Assembly (NCBI GenBank): GCA_028293825.1
Contig: JAQGNY010000010.1
Coordinates: forward strand, 62,001-126,000
Length of the DNA stretch: 64,000 nt
Source: Verrucomicrobiaceae bacterium
Lineage (GTDB): Bacteria > Pseudomonadota > Gammaproteobacteria > Pseudomonadales > CAMLJR01
Direction: 5' to 3'
The notes beneath the pieces are model-generated. The model was not told the origin of the DNA. It made no database searches and saw nothing but the letters and a program-made list of their open reading frames with translations. The translations under genes were made by a program, and so were the position numbers. Shown here one piece after another: positions 52,659-61,257 of the stretch (the first letter of the stretch is position 1; each line of letters opens with the position of its first letter).

Positions 52659-54056
52659 ATGTTGACCGAATCTAAATCGGTGCTGGCAGACGGCACGCGG
52701 GTTGAAGATCTGATAAACAGGGAGACTCGCGAAGTTTCCATGCGTGTTCTACATGACCGTGAGCTCTATGAGTTGGAGCTTGAGCGTCTCTTTGCCAAGA
52801 CCTGGTTGCTCCTTGCACATGATAGCGAAATTCCGAAGTCCGGTGATTTCGTCGTGCGTGCGATGGGCGAAGATCAGGTTATCGTTAGCCGCGACCGCAC
52901 CAATGAAGTTCACGTGATGTTGAACGTATGCCCGCACCGCGGCATGCGTATTTGTATGGGCGAGGCCGGCAACGCGCAAGTGCATCGCTGTATTTATCAC
53001 GGTTGGGCGTTCAAGCCGAACGGTGACTTTATCGGTGCTCCGATCGAGCGCGAGCAGATGCACGGCGACGTATTTGCCAAAAGCGAATTGGGCTTAAGAA
53101 AGGCACGCGTCGCCGTTTATGGCGGTCTGATTTTCGCTACCTGGAATATCGAAGGTCCATCGTTCGACGATTTCCTCGGCGAAATGAAATGGTATCTCGA
53201 CATGTTGTTCTGCCGCACCGATGGCGGTCTGGAATGTGTTGGCCCACCGCAACGCTTCATCGTTCCTGCCAACTGGAAAGCCGCTGCCGAGCAGTCTGCT
53301 TCCGACGGCTTCCATACGCTCACCGCGCACCGCTCGTTGATGGAAACCGGCCAGTTTGGCAACGATGAAGAATCGATTTATGCCAACGCGCCGGCCATGT
53401 ACGGCATCGATATCGGTTCGCCGCATGGCCATTCGCTGCGCTGTATTCCCGCCGAAACGACGTTCAGCATGTTTATGGGCATGAGCGATCTAAAAAACCT
53501 GGGTACCGAAGAGCGTCTGCAATTGTTGCCGCCGCCAGGCATTCCGAAAGAATTAGTACCGCAATTAAAAACGCACATGGATGCGAAACAGTACGAGTTG
53601 TTGGCGAAGGCCCCACCCCAGGTTGGCGGTATGTTCCCGAACGTATTGATCGCCTTTATTTACGCTCCGCGTGAAGATGGCAAATACGGTGGTGCGCTGA
53701 CTCTGCATACCTATGTTCCGAAAGGTCCGGACCACGTCGAATTTCTGAACTGGATTTTCGTAGAGAAAGACGCGCCCGAGCAAATGAAGCGCGACATGGT
53801 GGCTAACGCTGTGCGCACTACCGGCACTTCCGGCACCATCGAGCAGGACGATTCCGATATGTGGCCGCATCAAAGCCGCGCCGCACGCGGTGTCATCGGC
53901 CGTCAGGGCACCTTCAAATACGGCGCGATGTTGGGTCAGAACAAACCGGCGGATTGGCCAGGCGGAGCCTACGTTTACGAAGGCTTCACCAAAGACGATA
54001 CGCAGTGGGACTGGTGGCAGTACTACTTCCAGTTGATGACTGCGAACAATAAATAA
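52659..54056 (+). CDS. Ring-hydroxylating dioxygenase, large (alpha) subunit
   Basis: A 465-residue Rieske dioxygenase alpha subunit, complete in both sites. Rieske ligands Cys91, His93, Cys111, His114 (CPHRG, CIYHGW). Mononuclear iron: NWKAAAEQSASDGFHTLTAH with His219 and His224, bridging Asp216, and a later Asp in EQDDSDMWPHQ. With its beta partner it should add O2 across an aromatic ring. Layout resembles DitA1-type diterpenoid dioxygenases. AGGTAATTCCT region upstream gives a moderate ribosome site. Confidence 0.94.
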   Translation: MLTESKSVLADGTRVEDLINRETREVSMRVLHDRELYELELERLFAKTWLLLAHDSEIPKSGDFVVRAMGEDQVIVSRDRTNEVHVMLNVCPHRGMRICMGEAGNAQVHRCIYHGWAFKPNGDFIGAPIEREQMHGDVFAKSELGLRKARVAVYGGLIFATWNIEGPSFDDFLGEMKWYLDMLFCRTDGGLECVGPPQRFIVPANWKAAAEQSASDGFHTLTAHRSLMETGQFGNDEESIYANAPAMYGIDIGSPHGHSLRCIPAETTFSMFMGMSDLKNLGTEERLQLLPPPGIPKELVPQLKTHMDAKQYELLAKAPPQVGGMFPNVLIAFIYAPREDGKYGGALTLHTYVPKGPDHVEFLNWIFVEKDAPEQMKRDMVANAVRTTGTSGTIEQDDSDMWPHQSRAARGVIGRQGTFKYGAMLGQNKPADWPGGAYVYEGFTKDDTQWDWWQYYFQLMTANNK

Positions 54057-54086
54057 TCTGGCCGAATCAGATAGAGGAATCAGCGA

Positions 54087-54653
54087 ATGACTAGTTCAGC
54101 AAGTGCAGTAAGTTCGGAGTTCGGTATTTCTACCGCAGCGCGTATAAGTCTGGGTACTGCCGTATACAACGAGCTGTTGGAGTTTCTTCACGACGAAGCA
54201 GCGCTGCTCGATCATCAGCGCTTTGAGGATTGGACTGAGTTATTGGCCGAAGATCTGGCGTACACCGCGCCGCTTCGTCAGACTCGCGCCGGTCCTGGAC
54301 GTTACAGCAATATCATTCAGGCGATAGGTCATTTCGACGATGACTATTTGTCGATTATGTCGCGCGTGGGCAGGCTCGGCACCAAAAGCGCGTGGGCGGA
54401 AGATCCACCCTCGCGTACGCGTCGGCTTGTAACCAATGTGCGCATTTGGGCAACAGCCAATCCAGATGAGTACGAAGTTGTAAGTTATTTATTGCTGTCG
54501 CGTAGTCGTTATGAAGAATCGGATTTGCAAATTTTAACGGCTGAGCGTCGCGATTTAATTCGCCGTGTTAAGCCTGGTTTTAAAATTGCGCGTCGAGAAA
54601 TCATCGTCGATCAATCCGTGTTGGGCATGCAAAACCTCGCTGTATTTTTATAA
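54087..54653 (+). CDS. Ring-hydroxylating dioxygenase, small (beta) subunit
   Basis: A 188-residue beta subunit with the cone-shaped SnoaL-like fold. Blocks: EFLHDEAALLDHQRFEDWTELLAEDLAYTAP at the start and PSRTRRLVTNVRI in the middle, both standard for the family. It is structural and supports the alpha-subunit hexamer. 30 bases after the alpha gene. Confidence 0.93.
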   Translation: MTSSASAVSSEFGISTAARISLGTAVYNELLEFLHDEAALLDHQRFEDWTELLAEDLAYTAPLRQTRAGPGRYSNIIQAIGHFDDDYLSIMSRVGRLGTKSAWAEDPPSRTRRLVTNVRIWATANPDEYEVVSYLLLSRSRYEESDLQILTAERRDLIRRVKPGFKIARREIIVDQSVLGMQNLAVFL

Positions 54654-54659
54654 GCAGCA

Positions 54660-54691
54660 ATGCACACGCTAAAAATTTTTGGTGTGTGCAT
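54660..54691 (+). terminator. Terminator after the dioxygenase genes
   Basis: Stem ATGCACAC/GTGTGCAT that continues inward through wobble pairs into AAAAA/TTTTT, followed by a T-rich stretch. It starts seven bases after the beta-subunit stop. Confidence 0.75.
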
Positions 54692-54722
54692 TTCATTGTT
54701 TGGATCAAGGTATTGCGAAGCG

Positions 54723-54753
54723 GTGACGCGAGATCAGTTTTGCTTCGCGTCAC
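54723..54753. terminator. Second hairpin after the dioxygenase genes
   Basis: Nine perfect pairs GTGACGCGA/TCGCGTCAC with a 13-base loop, 30 bases beyond the first hairpin. It may back up termination or protect the message end. Confidence 0.5.
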
Positions 54754-54866
54754 TTCTTAATTAATTCATAGATTATTTGATATCAATCTTGTTATTGCTG
54801 GCAAGTTAAGAGGCACAGCAAACGCCTTTATGCGAAGAACTTTTTGAGCGACGGCGAAGGGAAACT

Positions 54867-55577
54867 ATGAATAAGCAGCAACAGAATGCCACTGCCCAAT
54901 TAGCAAAAATCAACGCCGGTGTCGTTAATTCATCGCGGACCAAACTTAATTCTTCCTCGCAACCGAAAGAATGGCGGCGAGAAACCAGCCCCAGTTTATT
55001 GCGGATTCTCGATGGCGCGTTGGCGGCTATATCTCGCCATGGCGCATCAATGTTATCGATGACCGACATTGCTGCTGCAGCGGGTGTTTCGCGCGCAACC
55101 TTGTATCGTTATTTTTCCCAGAAAGAAGATTTATTGGTCGCCTTGGGCGAACACACCTCGAACAATTTTATTTCGGGTGTGCAACGCGCTGCGGCCGAAC
55201 AGCAAGTGCCGATGAAGTTGTTACAAGCCGTTGTTGAATTTGTTGTTCAGTTTACCGCGCAGACTAAAACGGATCGTCAGCTCGAAGTTGAGCCGTTATT
55301 TGTGCTTAGCTTTTTGCGTTCTCATTTCGATGAGCATGTAGCTGCGGTTACTTTGGTGTTAGTCCCTTTTTACGAAGACTTAGAAGCGCGGCTCGGTTTT
55401 ACGGTCGATCGTCGCGCTCTTTCCGAGACGCTGCTTCGGTTTGCGGAGAGCACGTCTCTAGTTCCGGGTGGCACGCTTTGGCATTCGCTGCCAAGTATTC
55501 TGCCGGCAGCGGTTGAGTTTTTGTTAAGCCATGCGCCTCGCCAGCGAAAAATGGCCGAAGTGGAGTACGCTCAATAG
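54867..55577 (+). CDS. TetR-family regulator
   Basis: A 236-residue regulator. The N-terminal 45 residues are Gln/Asn/Ser-rich and variable. The helix-turn-helix is MTDIAAAAGVSRATLYRYFSQKEDLLVAL at about 66-95, followed by an alpha-helical ligand domain. A palindrome at 55598-55618, between this gene and the flavin monooxygenase gene, is its likely operator. Confidence 0.92.
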   Translation: MNKQQQNATAQLAKINAGVVNSSRTKLNSSSQPKEWRRETSPSLLRILDGALAAISRHGASMLSMTDIAAAAGVSRATLYRYFSQKEDLLVALGEHTSNNFISGVQRAAAEQQVPMKLLQAVVEFVVQFTAQTKTDRQLEVEPLFVLSFLRSHFDEHVAAVTLVLVPFYEDLEARLGFTVDRRALSETLLRFAESTSLVPGGTLWHSLPSILPAAVEFLLSHAPRQRKMAEVEYAQ

Positions 55578-55597
55578 CGGCTACGCAAGGCGGGACC

Positions 55598-55618
55598 GGC
55601 CAATAATATATATTGGCC
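55598..55618. promoter_or_regulatory. Palindromic operator candidate for the TetR regulator
   Basis: Perfect GGCCAATA-N5-TATTGGCC, eight pairs, 100 bases before the monooxygenase start and 20 bases after the TetR gene. Length and symmetry suit a TetR dimer. An AT-rich AATAATATATT follows directly. Confidence 0.6.
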
Positions 55619-55717
55619 GTAATAATATATTGAAAGTACAATGACCCAATTGCTACGTATTACTGGTGCGCTTAATTAAAGGCGTGCGATTTATCTATTA
55701 CCGTGGGAGTTTCTGGC

Positions 55718-56920
55718 ATGGCTAATAAGTTTGAATTTGATGAAGTTAAAGGCCAGGAGTTGATTGAGCGTGCCCGCGCGCTGCGTCCATTCCTGCAAAA
55801 GAGCGCGCCAATTTCCGAAGCCAATCGTCGTGTTGGCGATGACGTCATTGCGCAGTTAAATGAAGCCGAGTTGCTAAAGGTTGCTGCTCCATTTCGTTGG
55901 GGTGGCCTCGGTGTTTCCGCGTGGACGATGGCGCAAATCGCTGCCGAAATTGCTAAGGGCGATCCTTCAGCCGCCTGGGTATTCTGTATTAGTAATTCCT
56001 GTTCGTGGGTAGCCAGCCTTGGCCCTGACGCATTGCAGGAAGAAATTTTCAAAAATGGCGTGCCGATTATGTGCAGTGCGGTTAACCCGCCCGGTACATT
56101 CAAAGCCGTCGAGGGTGGTTATATCGTCAATGGTGCGTGGCCGTATGCTTCCGGTTGCCACAACTCCGAATACGGTTTCTTCGGTGTTGGCGCGAAGGAT
56201 GAAAATGGACACTATGTACCGGGCGGCAACGTGTTCGTGAAGATGTCCGACGTCACCATTCAAGACACCTGGCATGTCGCTGGTTTGAAAGGCACAGGCT
56301 CCAATACTGTTATCGCCAAAGACCTTTTTGTGCCTGAACACATGCGCGTTCCGCTTGATAAGGCGGCTGGTCCCGCTCCAGGCAAGAAGCATTTCGGCGA
56401 AGCATCGGATTACTTCCCGTTCCTGCCGCACCTTCGCACGACGATGCTCGGCGTTATGGTCGGAATGGCAGAGGGCGCTCTGGAAAGTTTATTGCCGGGC
56501 CTTAAATCAAAACCGATCATTTACACCACGTATGCGCGTCAATCCGATTCGCATGTCGTGCAGAAAGAAATCGGCGAAGCCGGCGCGATGATTCATGCGG
56601 CCCGTATCATTCTGAAGCAGTGCAATGCAACGACCGATAACGCCGCATTGGCGCAACGTGCATTGACCTATGCCGAGCAGACTGAAAACCGCGGTGAAAC
56701 TGCCTACGCGACCGACATTCTGGTTAAGGCTGTCGATAAGTTGATGTACGTGGGTGGTTCAGGTGTGTTTGCCGATAAATACGATATTCAACGTTTCTGG
56801 CGCGACCTAAGCACGGCGGCTCGTCACGCAGCTAACAACCCCAACGTTGGTTACGAGATTTACGGCCGTGCGCTGATCGGTGTGGAGCCTAATATTGCTC
56901 CGAACCCGGCGTTTATCTAA
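55718..56920 (+). CDS. Acyl-CoA dehydrogenase-fold flavin monooxygenase (HsaA/DszC-like)
   Basis: A 400-residue member of the two-component, reduced-flavin-dependent monooxygenase group. Blocks: PFRWGGLGVSAWTMAQIAAEIAKGDPSAAWVF, NPPGTFKAVEGGYIVNGAWPYASGC and DTWHVAGLKGTGSNTV, all typical of HsaA/HpaB-like enzymes. It hydroxylates a phenol next to its hydroxyl or performs S/N oxidation. In this setting phenol-to-catechol before extradiol cleavage is attractive. Its flavin reductase is not in the window. GGGAG eight bases ahead of the ATG. Confidence 0.9.
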   Translation: MANKFEFDEVKGQELIERARALRPFLQKSAPISEANRRVGDDVIAQLNEAELLKVAAPFRWGGLGVSAWTMAQIAAEIAKGDPSAAWVFCISNSCSWVASLGPDALQEEIFKNGVPIMCSAVNPPGTFKAVEGGYIVNGAWPYASGCHNSEYGFFGVGAKDENGHYVPGGNVFVKMSDVTIQDTWHVAGLKGTGSNTVIAKDLFVPEHMRVPLDKAAGPAPGKKHFGEASDYFPFLPHLRTTMLGVMVGMAEGALESLLPGLKSKPIIYTTYARQSDSHVVQKEIGEAGAMIHAARIILKQCNATTDNAALAQRALTYAEQTENRGETAYATDILVKAVDKLMYVGGSGVFADKYDIQRFWRDLSTAARHAANNPNVGYEIYGRALIGVEPNIAPNPAFI

Positions 56921-56958
56921 CTCAATAGTTGTGACGCGCGCGTTGGTGCGCCGAACAT

Positions 56959-56986
56959 AAAAAAGCCGCCTTCTGGCGGCTTTTTT
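56959..56986. terminator. Bidirectional terminator
   Basis: GCCGCC/GGCGGC stem with TTCT loop, flanked by six A and six T. It separates the plus-strand monooxygenase from the minus-strand VOC gene ending at 56999. Confidence 0.9.
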
Positions 56987-56998
56987 ATTGGCGGATTT

Positions 56999-57487
56999 TT
57001 AGTTTCTGGGCACCTGCGCGTGTACGTCGTACTCGGCCCACATGTACTCGCTGTAATGGCCGAGCTGTGCGCGGTGATCGAGATAAAGAAATTGCACAAA
57101 GCCTAAATCACCTTCAATCGCAATCGGGTGTGTTTCATTGCCGACTGTCGCGCGAAACTCCGTCCACGCTTCACGCGGGCCCGGTACCAGATAAGCAAAA
57201 TGGTGAAACTTAAGGCCATATCCGGTTTCGGGCAATACTTCCTGATACAGCTTCATGCCGGGTCCGCTCAGCGGCTGAATCAATTCAATCTGCAAATCGC
57301 CGACGAACGCGAGTGCGATTCTTAATTCTGCATGCTCCAGACCACGCGCTGTTTTCAGTTCCATATTACTGTCGAACTGAAAATAATCTTTAACGCCGAA
57401 GTCTTTAGCGAAAATGCTTTTTGCTTGCTCGATATCGGTGGTGACGTAGGCGTGCTGAAGAAAGTTAGCGAACGGACGTATGGCCAT
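56999..57487 (-). CDS. VOC-family protein (glyoxalase-like)
   Basis: A 162-residue single VOC protein. Possible metal ligands: His in FLQHAYVTTD, Glu in LQIELIQP, His in KFHHFAYL and Glu in GHYSEYMW. The ending GHYSEYMWAEYD resembles that of extradiol-type enzymes, but the protein is half their length. It may be an isomerase, epimerase or dimeric dioxygenase-like enzyme. Function not assigned. Confidence 0.82.
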   Translation of the reverse strand: MAIRPFANFLQHAYVTTDIEQAKSIFAKDFGVKDYFQFDSNMELKTARGLEHAELRIALAFVGDLQIELIQPLSGPGMKLYQEVLPETGYGLKFHHFAYLVPGPREAWTEFRATVGNETHPIAIEGDLGFVQFLYLDHRAQLGHYSEYMWAEYDVHAQVPRN

Positions 57488-57763
57488 TATTGGTTCCTAT
57501 TAAATTATGGTTAGTTGAGTCTTGAAAAGGACACAGTACTGCGCCGATAGCGAGCCTGAAATTGAGGGCCATTGGGCTGTTTCACTCGTCGTATAAATCA
57601 GCGCTAGAGCCGAAGCTGGCGACATCACAAGGTGTGCAAGCATAAGGTAGCGGTGAGCTAATTGGCGAGCGCGCTGGCTTTGGATAAAGCGCCAAAATGT
57701 TTGTTTTACAGAAAGTAGCGTAAGGGGCGGTTCGGAAAGAGGGTTGTCGGTATCGAGGGAGAA

Positions 57764-57795
57764 CTAAAGTCGATGCGAAATTACATCGACTTTAG
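57764..57795 (-). terminator. Twelve-pair hairpin after the CoA-transferase genes
   Basis: Perfect stem CTAAAGTCGATG/CATCGACTTTAG, eight-base loop, 26 bases beyond the minus-strand CoA-transferase stop at 57822. It is the only notable structure in the 334-base gap 57488-57821, which has no recognisable gene. Confidence 0.65.
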
Positions 57796-57821
57796 CTGGC
57801 GGAACGAGAAGGGCGGAACGC

Positions 57822-58466
57822 TTATTTCAGGCGATTAGAGAAAGTAGCTTCCGTTTTCGCGGTAATTTCTTCGAGGGTAACGCCGGTCGCCAATTCGATA
57901 AGCGCAACGCCACCGCCTTTGCGATCTATTTCAAAAACGCCAAGATCTGTGATTAGCAAGTCGATAACGCCTTTACCGGTCAGAGGCAGCGAGCAGCGTT
58001 GCTTGAATTTGGAAGCGCCACCTTTCTCGGTGTGTTCCATCACCACCACCACACGCGGCACGCCGGCGACTAAGTCCATCGCGCCGCCCATGCCTTTGAT
58101 CATCTTGCCCGGCACCATCCAGTTCGCCAGATCGCCATTTTCAGCTACCTGCATGGCGCCAAGAATCGACAGATTGATGTGGCCGCCGCGAATCATGCCG
58201 AAACTGTCGGATGAGGAAAAGTAACTGGTTTGCGGCAATTCGGTGATGGTTTGCTTGCCTGCGTTGATCAAGTCAGGGTCGACTTCATCTTCATACGGGA
58301 ACGGCCCCATTCCGAGCATGCCGTTCTCGCTATGTAGCGTCACTTTGATGCCGGGGGGAATTAGGTTCGCCACTTGAGTGGGAATGCCGACGCCCAGGTT
58401 TACGTAAAAACCATCTTTCAGCTCGCGCGCCGCGCGCGCCGCCATTTCATCGCGAGTCCAAGCCAT
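57822..58466 (-). CDS. 3-oxoacid CoA-transferase, subunit B
   Basis: A 214-residue family I CoA-transferase beta subunit. The catalytic Glu47 lies in LHSENGMLGMG, and GGHINLSILGAMQVAENGDLANW is family-typical. With subunit A it moves CoA from succinyl- or acetyl-CoA to a keto acid such as 3-oxoadipate or acetoacetate. Its ATG overlaps the stop of subunit A by one base. Confidence 0.93.
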   Translation of the reverse strand: MAWTRDEMAARAARELKDGFYVNLGVGIPTQVANLIPPGIKVTLHSENGMLGMGPFPYEDEVDPDLINAGKQTITELPQTSYFSSSDSFGMIRGGHINLSILGAMQVAENGDLANWMVPGKMIKGMGGAMDLVAGVPRVVVVMEHTEKGGASKFKQRCSLPLTGKGVIDLLITDLGVFEIDRKGGGVALIELATGVTLEEITAKTEATFSNRLK

Positions 58467-59191
58467 TAAGCGTTACCTCCCGTAGCATTGTCGTGCGGGC
58501 GGGTAGTGAGTCGTTCGATGTGCTTCACGTAGTTGCCGCCTTTGAAAATCCGGTTAACGAAGATGCCGGGGGTGTGTATCTGATCGGGATGGAGTTCGCC
58601 GGGTTCGACCAGGATTTCAACTTCGGCAATAGTGATTTTGCCGGCGGTCGCCATCATCGGGTTGAAGTTACGCGCGGTTTTGCGATAGATCAGGTTGCCT
58701 TCGGTGTCGCCTTTCCACGCTTTAACTAAAGCGACGTCGGCAACTAAACCCGTTTCCATCACATAGTGTTCGCCGTTGAATTCACGGGTTTCTTTACCGT
58801 CGGCAATGACGGTGCCGTAGCCGGTGCGGGTGAAGAAGGCGGGAATGCCGGCGCCGCCCGCGCGAATCCGCTCAGCCAAGGTGCCCTGCGGATTGAATTC
58901 GATCTCGACGCCGCCGTTCATATAAAGCTGCTCGAGAATCTTGTTTTCGCCAACGTAAGAGGCCAGCACCTTTTTAATCTGACCGTTAGCCAGCACGGCC
59001 CACATACCATGGTTATCGGCGCCGACATTATTACCGATGACAGTCAGGCCTTTAACGTTCGAGTCGCGCAAGGCGGTGATCAAATTCTCGGGAATGCCGC
59101 ATAGGCCAAAGCCTCCGGACATCACCACTATGTTGTCGCGTAATATGCCAGCGAGCGCACTCGTGGCATCAGAGAACACTTTTGATTGCAC
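58466..59191 (-). CDS. 3-oxoacid CoA-transferase, subunit A
   Basis: A 241-residue alpha subunit. The glycine-rich MSGGFGLCGIPENLI block near the start and EFNPQGTLAERIRAGGAGIPAFFT block are diagnostic. It is translated together with subunit B. In the island it may activate a ring-cleavage keto acid for beta-oxidation or recycle CoA from acetoacetate. Confidence 0.93.
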   Translation of the reverse strand: MQSKVFSDATSALAGILRDNIVVMSGGFGLCGIPENLITALRDSNVKGLTVIGNNVGADNHGMWAVLANGQIKKVLASYVGENKILEQLYMNGGVEIEFNPQGTLAERIRAGGAGIPAFFTRTGYGTVIADGKETREFNGEHYVMETGLVADVALVKAWKGDTEGNLIYRKTARNFNPMMATAGKITIAEVEILVEPGELHPDQIHTPGIFVNRIFKGGNYVKHIERLTTRPHDNATGGNA

Positions 59192-59547
59192 CGGTAAGAA
59201 CCTCAGATGATGGAGAAGCTGGACGCCATCCGTTCATGCGCAGTGCTGTGAGCGGTGGCCCACAGTCCTCAATACATAAAGCAGGAGATGACGGAATAAG
59301 TTGCGAGAGGATATCGTCGGTATTGGCGTGAACGCAAGCCGAGACTTAGGTTGTCGATTTGATCCGTTTATTGGCCATCTTTATCATCCTATCTTTTGGC
59401 AGGCGACGTCATTGCATTGTTGTTCCATCGTTCGCGCACTCAAAAAAGCGGAAGATAAAAACACCGCGCTGTTTTTGCCCGCGTTTAATCTAAATCGCGG
59501 CTCGGTTTAATTAGTCAGCCCAATAATATCAACGGAGGTTTGGTTCT
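59192..59547. promoter_or_regulatory. Divergent intergenic region
   Basis: 356 bases between the CoA-transferase and SDR units. No gene is supported. A small inverted repeat AAAAACA-N6-TGTTTTT lies at 59457-59476. GGAGG at 59535-59539 is the SDR ribosome site. Confidence 0.45.
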
Positions 59548-60339
59548 ATGAAAGCAATTATTACAGGTGCAGCTAGCGGTATCGGACGTGCAGTGGCGTT
59601 CCAGTTGAGCCGAAACGCCGCCACCCGTGAAGGAAAAGCTCCTCAGGTTTTATTGGTCGATTTGAATAAAGAAAAACTGGAAGAAGTCGCAGAGTTATTG
59701 CGCGGCGAGGGCGTGCAAGCGGAAATCTATGCGGGTGATCTGACCGATCCCGAAGTGCCGGCCAAAGTTGTTGCCGCCGCGGAAAAATCGTTCGGCGGCC
59801 TCGATGTATTGATCAGCAACGCCGGCATTATTGGCCGCGCAACTTTACTCGAATTGAATCTGGCCGATTACGACCGCGCCTTTCAGATCAATACGCGCGC
59901 GACTTGGTTGTTGGGCAAGGCCGCGCATCCACTACTGTCGGCATCCAAGGGTTGCATCGTCGCGACGGCATCCATGTCAGCATTCCAGCCGACATCGCCG
60001 CTCGGCGCTTACAGCTCCAGCAAAGCGGCGCTGATTATGTTGGTTAAGCAAATGGCGCTTGAGTGGGGTCCAGATGGTATTCGTTGCAATACGATTTCAC
60101 CCGGCTCGACGCATACCGGTATGACCGATCAGCGCTTTTCCGATCCAGCTCAGCGTGAAGTGGCTGCGGCGCGCAACCCGCTGCATATGGTCGGATCGGC
60201 GGAACATCAGGCGGCGGCAATTTGTTTTCTGGCAAGTCCAGAGGCCGCCTACATCACTGGAGCCGACATACTTGTCGACGGCGGCATGAGCACAATGTTG
60301 ATGAAAGCAGCTGGCGCCGGCGATCCCTGGAAAAAATAA
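59548..60339 (+). CDS. Short-chain dehydrogenase/reductase
   Basis: A 263-residue SDR. ITGAASGIG directly at the N-terminus, SNAGIIGRATLLEL, Ser in ATASMSAFQPTSPLGAYSSSK with Tyr/Lys, and DILVDGGMSTM. It is divergent from the CoA-transferase genes and ends at a strong terminator, so it is a single-gene unit. Substrate unknown. Confidence 0.9.
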   Translation: MKAIITGAASGIGRAVAFQLSRNAATREGKAPQVLLVDLNKEKLEEVAELLRGEGVQAEIYAGDLTDPEVPAKVVAAAEKSFGGLDVLISNAGIIGRATLLELNLADYDRAFQINTRATWLLGKAAHPLLSASKGCIVATASMSAFQPTSPLGAYSSSKAALIMLVKQMALEWGPDGIRCNTISPGSTHTGMTDQRFSDPAQREVAAARNPLHMVGSAEHQAAAICFLASPEAAYITGADILVDGGMSTMLMKAAGAGDPWKK

Positions 60340-60367
60340 CTACGGCGAAAGTAAAATAAAGCATTCA

Positions 60368-60396
60368 CGAAAAGCGGCTCTTGAGCCGCTTTTTTG
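60368..60396. terminator. Bidirectional terminator
   Basis: AAGCGGCTC/GAGCCGCTT hairpin followed by a T run; it separates the plus-strand SDR from the minus-strand hydrolase ending at 60418. Confidence 0.85.
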
Positions 60397-60417
60397 CATT
60401 TGCGCGGTAGTGAAGTG

Positions 60418-61254
60418 CTAGCGATTTTGTTCGAGGAAGTTAGTGATGGCGTTACTGAAAGCGTCGTTGCTATCGCCCGCCACCATGTGACCCGCTTCAT
60501 GCACATCGACGTATTGAGCCGAAGGAATTAGGTCGAGAAAGTGGCGCACATTTTCCTCTTTCACCAACTCGCTATGCGTGCCGCGGACCAGGAGTGTCGG
60601 CACCGCGATTCGGCGCGCTGCCGCTTCATACCGTTGCTGCATATATTCCGGGGCTACGTCGGCCGTATCGAAAAACGAAGGGTCCCAATGCCAGTAATAG
60701 CGACCATCGCGCAAGCGCAAATTACGTTTTAGGCCGGAGGGATCGCTGGGTTTCGGTCGATTCGGCAAATACGCTGCAACCACTTCGGCAGCATCTTCGA
60801 GTGATGCAAAACCTTGAGGGTTCGCCTGCATAAATCCGATGATACGGGCCTGTCCGTCGGGATCAACTTGGGGCGTGACGTCGACCAGTATTAAGGAGGT
60901 AGCCAAAGCCGGCTCAGCGGATTCGCCCAGCGTCGTGAGGGCAATAAGGCCGCCTAAAGAAGCGCCGATTATCGCGGGTCGAGACGGTAACTGTGCTAAC
61001 ACTGCGGCGATATCAGCAGCTTGCGTAGTCGTAGTGTAGTCGCCGTCTGCCGCCCAATCGCTGTCGCCGTGGCCTCTTAAATCGAGCGCGACGGTGTAAA
61101 AGCCGCGTTGATTGAGTGCAGCTGCTGTGCGCCGCCACGCGTGTCGAGTTTGCCCGCCGCCGTGCAGTAGCACGACGACCGGTTCGGAGGGATTACCGCT
61201 GACGTCGGCGACGAGCCGGATACCGTTCTGCCCGACAAAGTGGCCGATGGTCAT
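60418..61254 (-). CDS. Alpha/beta hydrolase
   Basis: A 278-residue hydrolase. Oxyanion block VLLHGGGQTRHAW, nucleophile Ser in IIGASLGGLIAL, acid probably in PTLLVRGTHSELV, and His in DVHEAGHMVAGD. Similar to MhpC-type C-C bond hydrolases and esterases. It lies four bases after the CoA-ligase gene, so they are co-transcribed. Confidence 0.9.
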   Translation of the reverse strand: MTIGHFVGQNGIRLVADVSGNPSEPVVVLLHGGGQTRHAWRRTAAALNQRGFYTVALDLRGHGDSDWAADGDYTTTTQAADIAAVLAQLPSRPAIIGASLGGLIALTTLGESAEPALATSLILVDVTPQVDPDGQARIIGFMQANPQGFASLEDAAEVVAAYLPNRPKPSDPSGLKRNLRLRDGRYYWHWDPSFFDTADVAPEYMQQRYEAAARRIAVPTLLVRGTHSELVKEENVRHFLDLIPSAQYVDVHEAGHMVAGDSNDAFSNAITNFLEQNR

Positions 61255-61257
61255 GAC

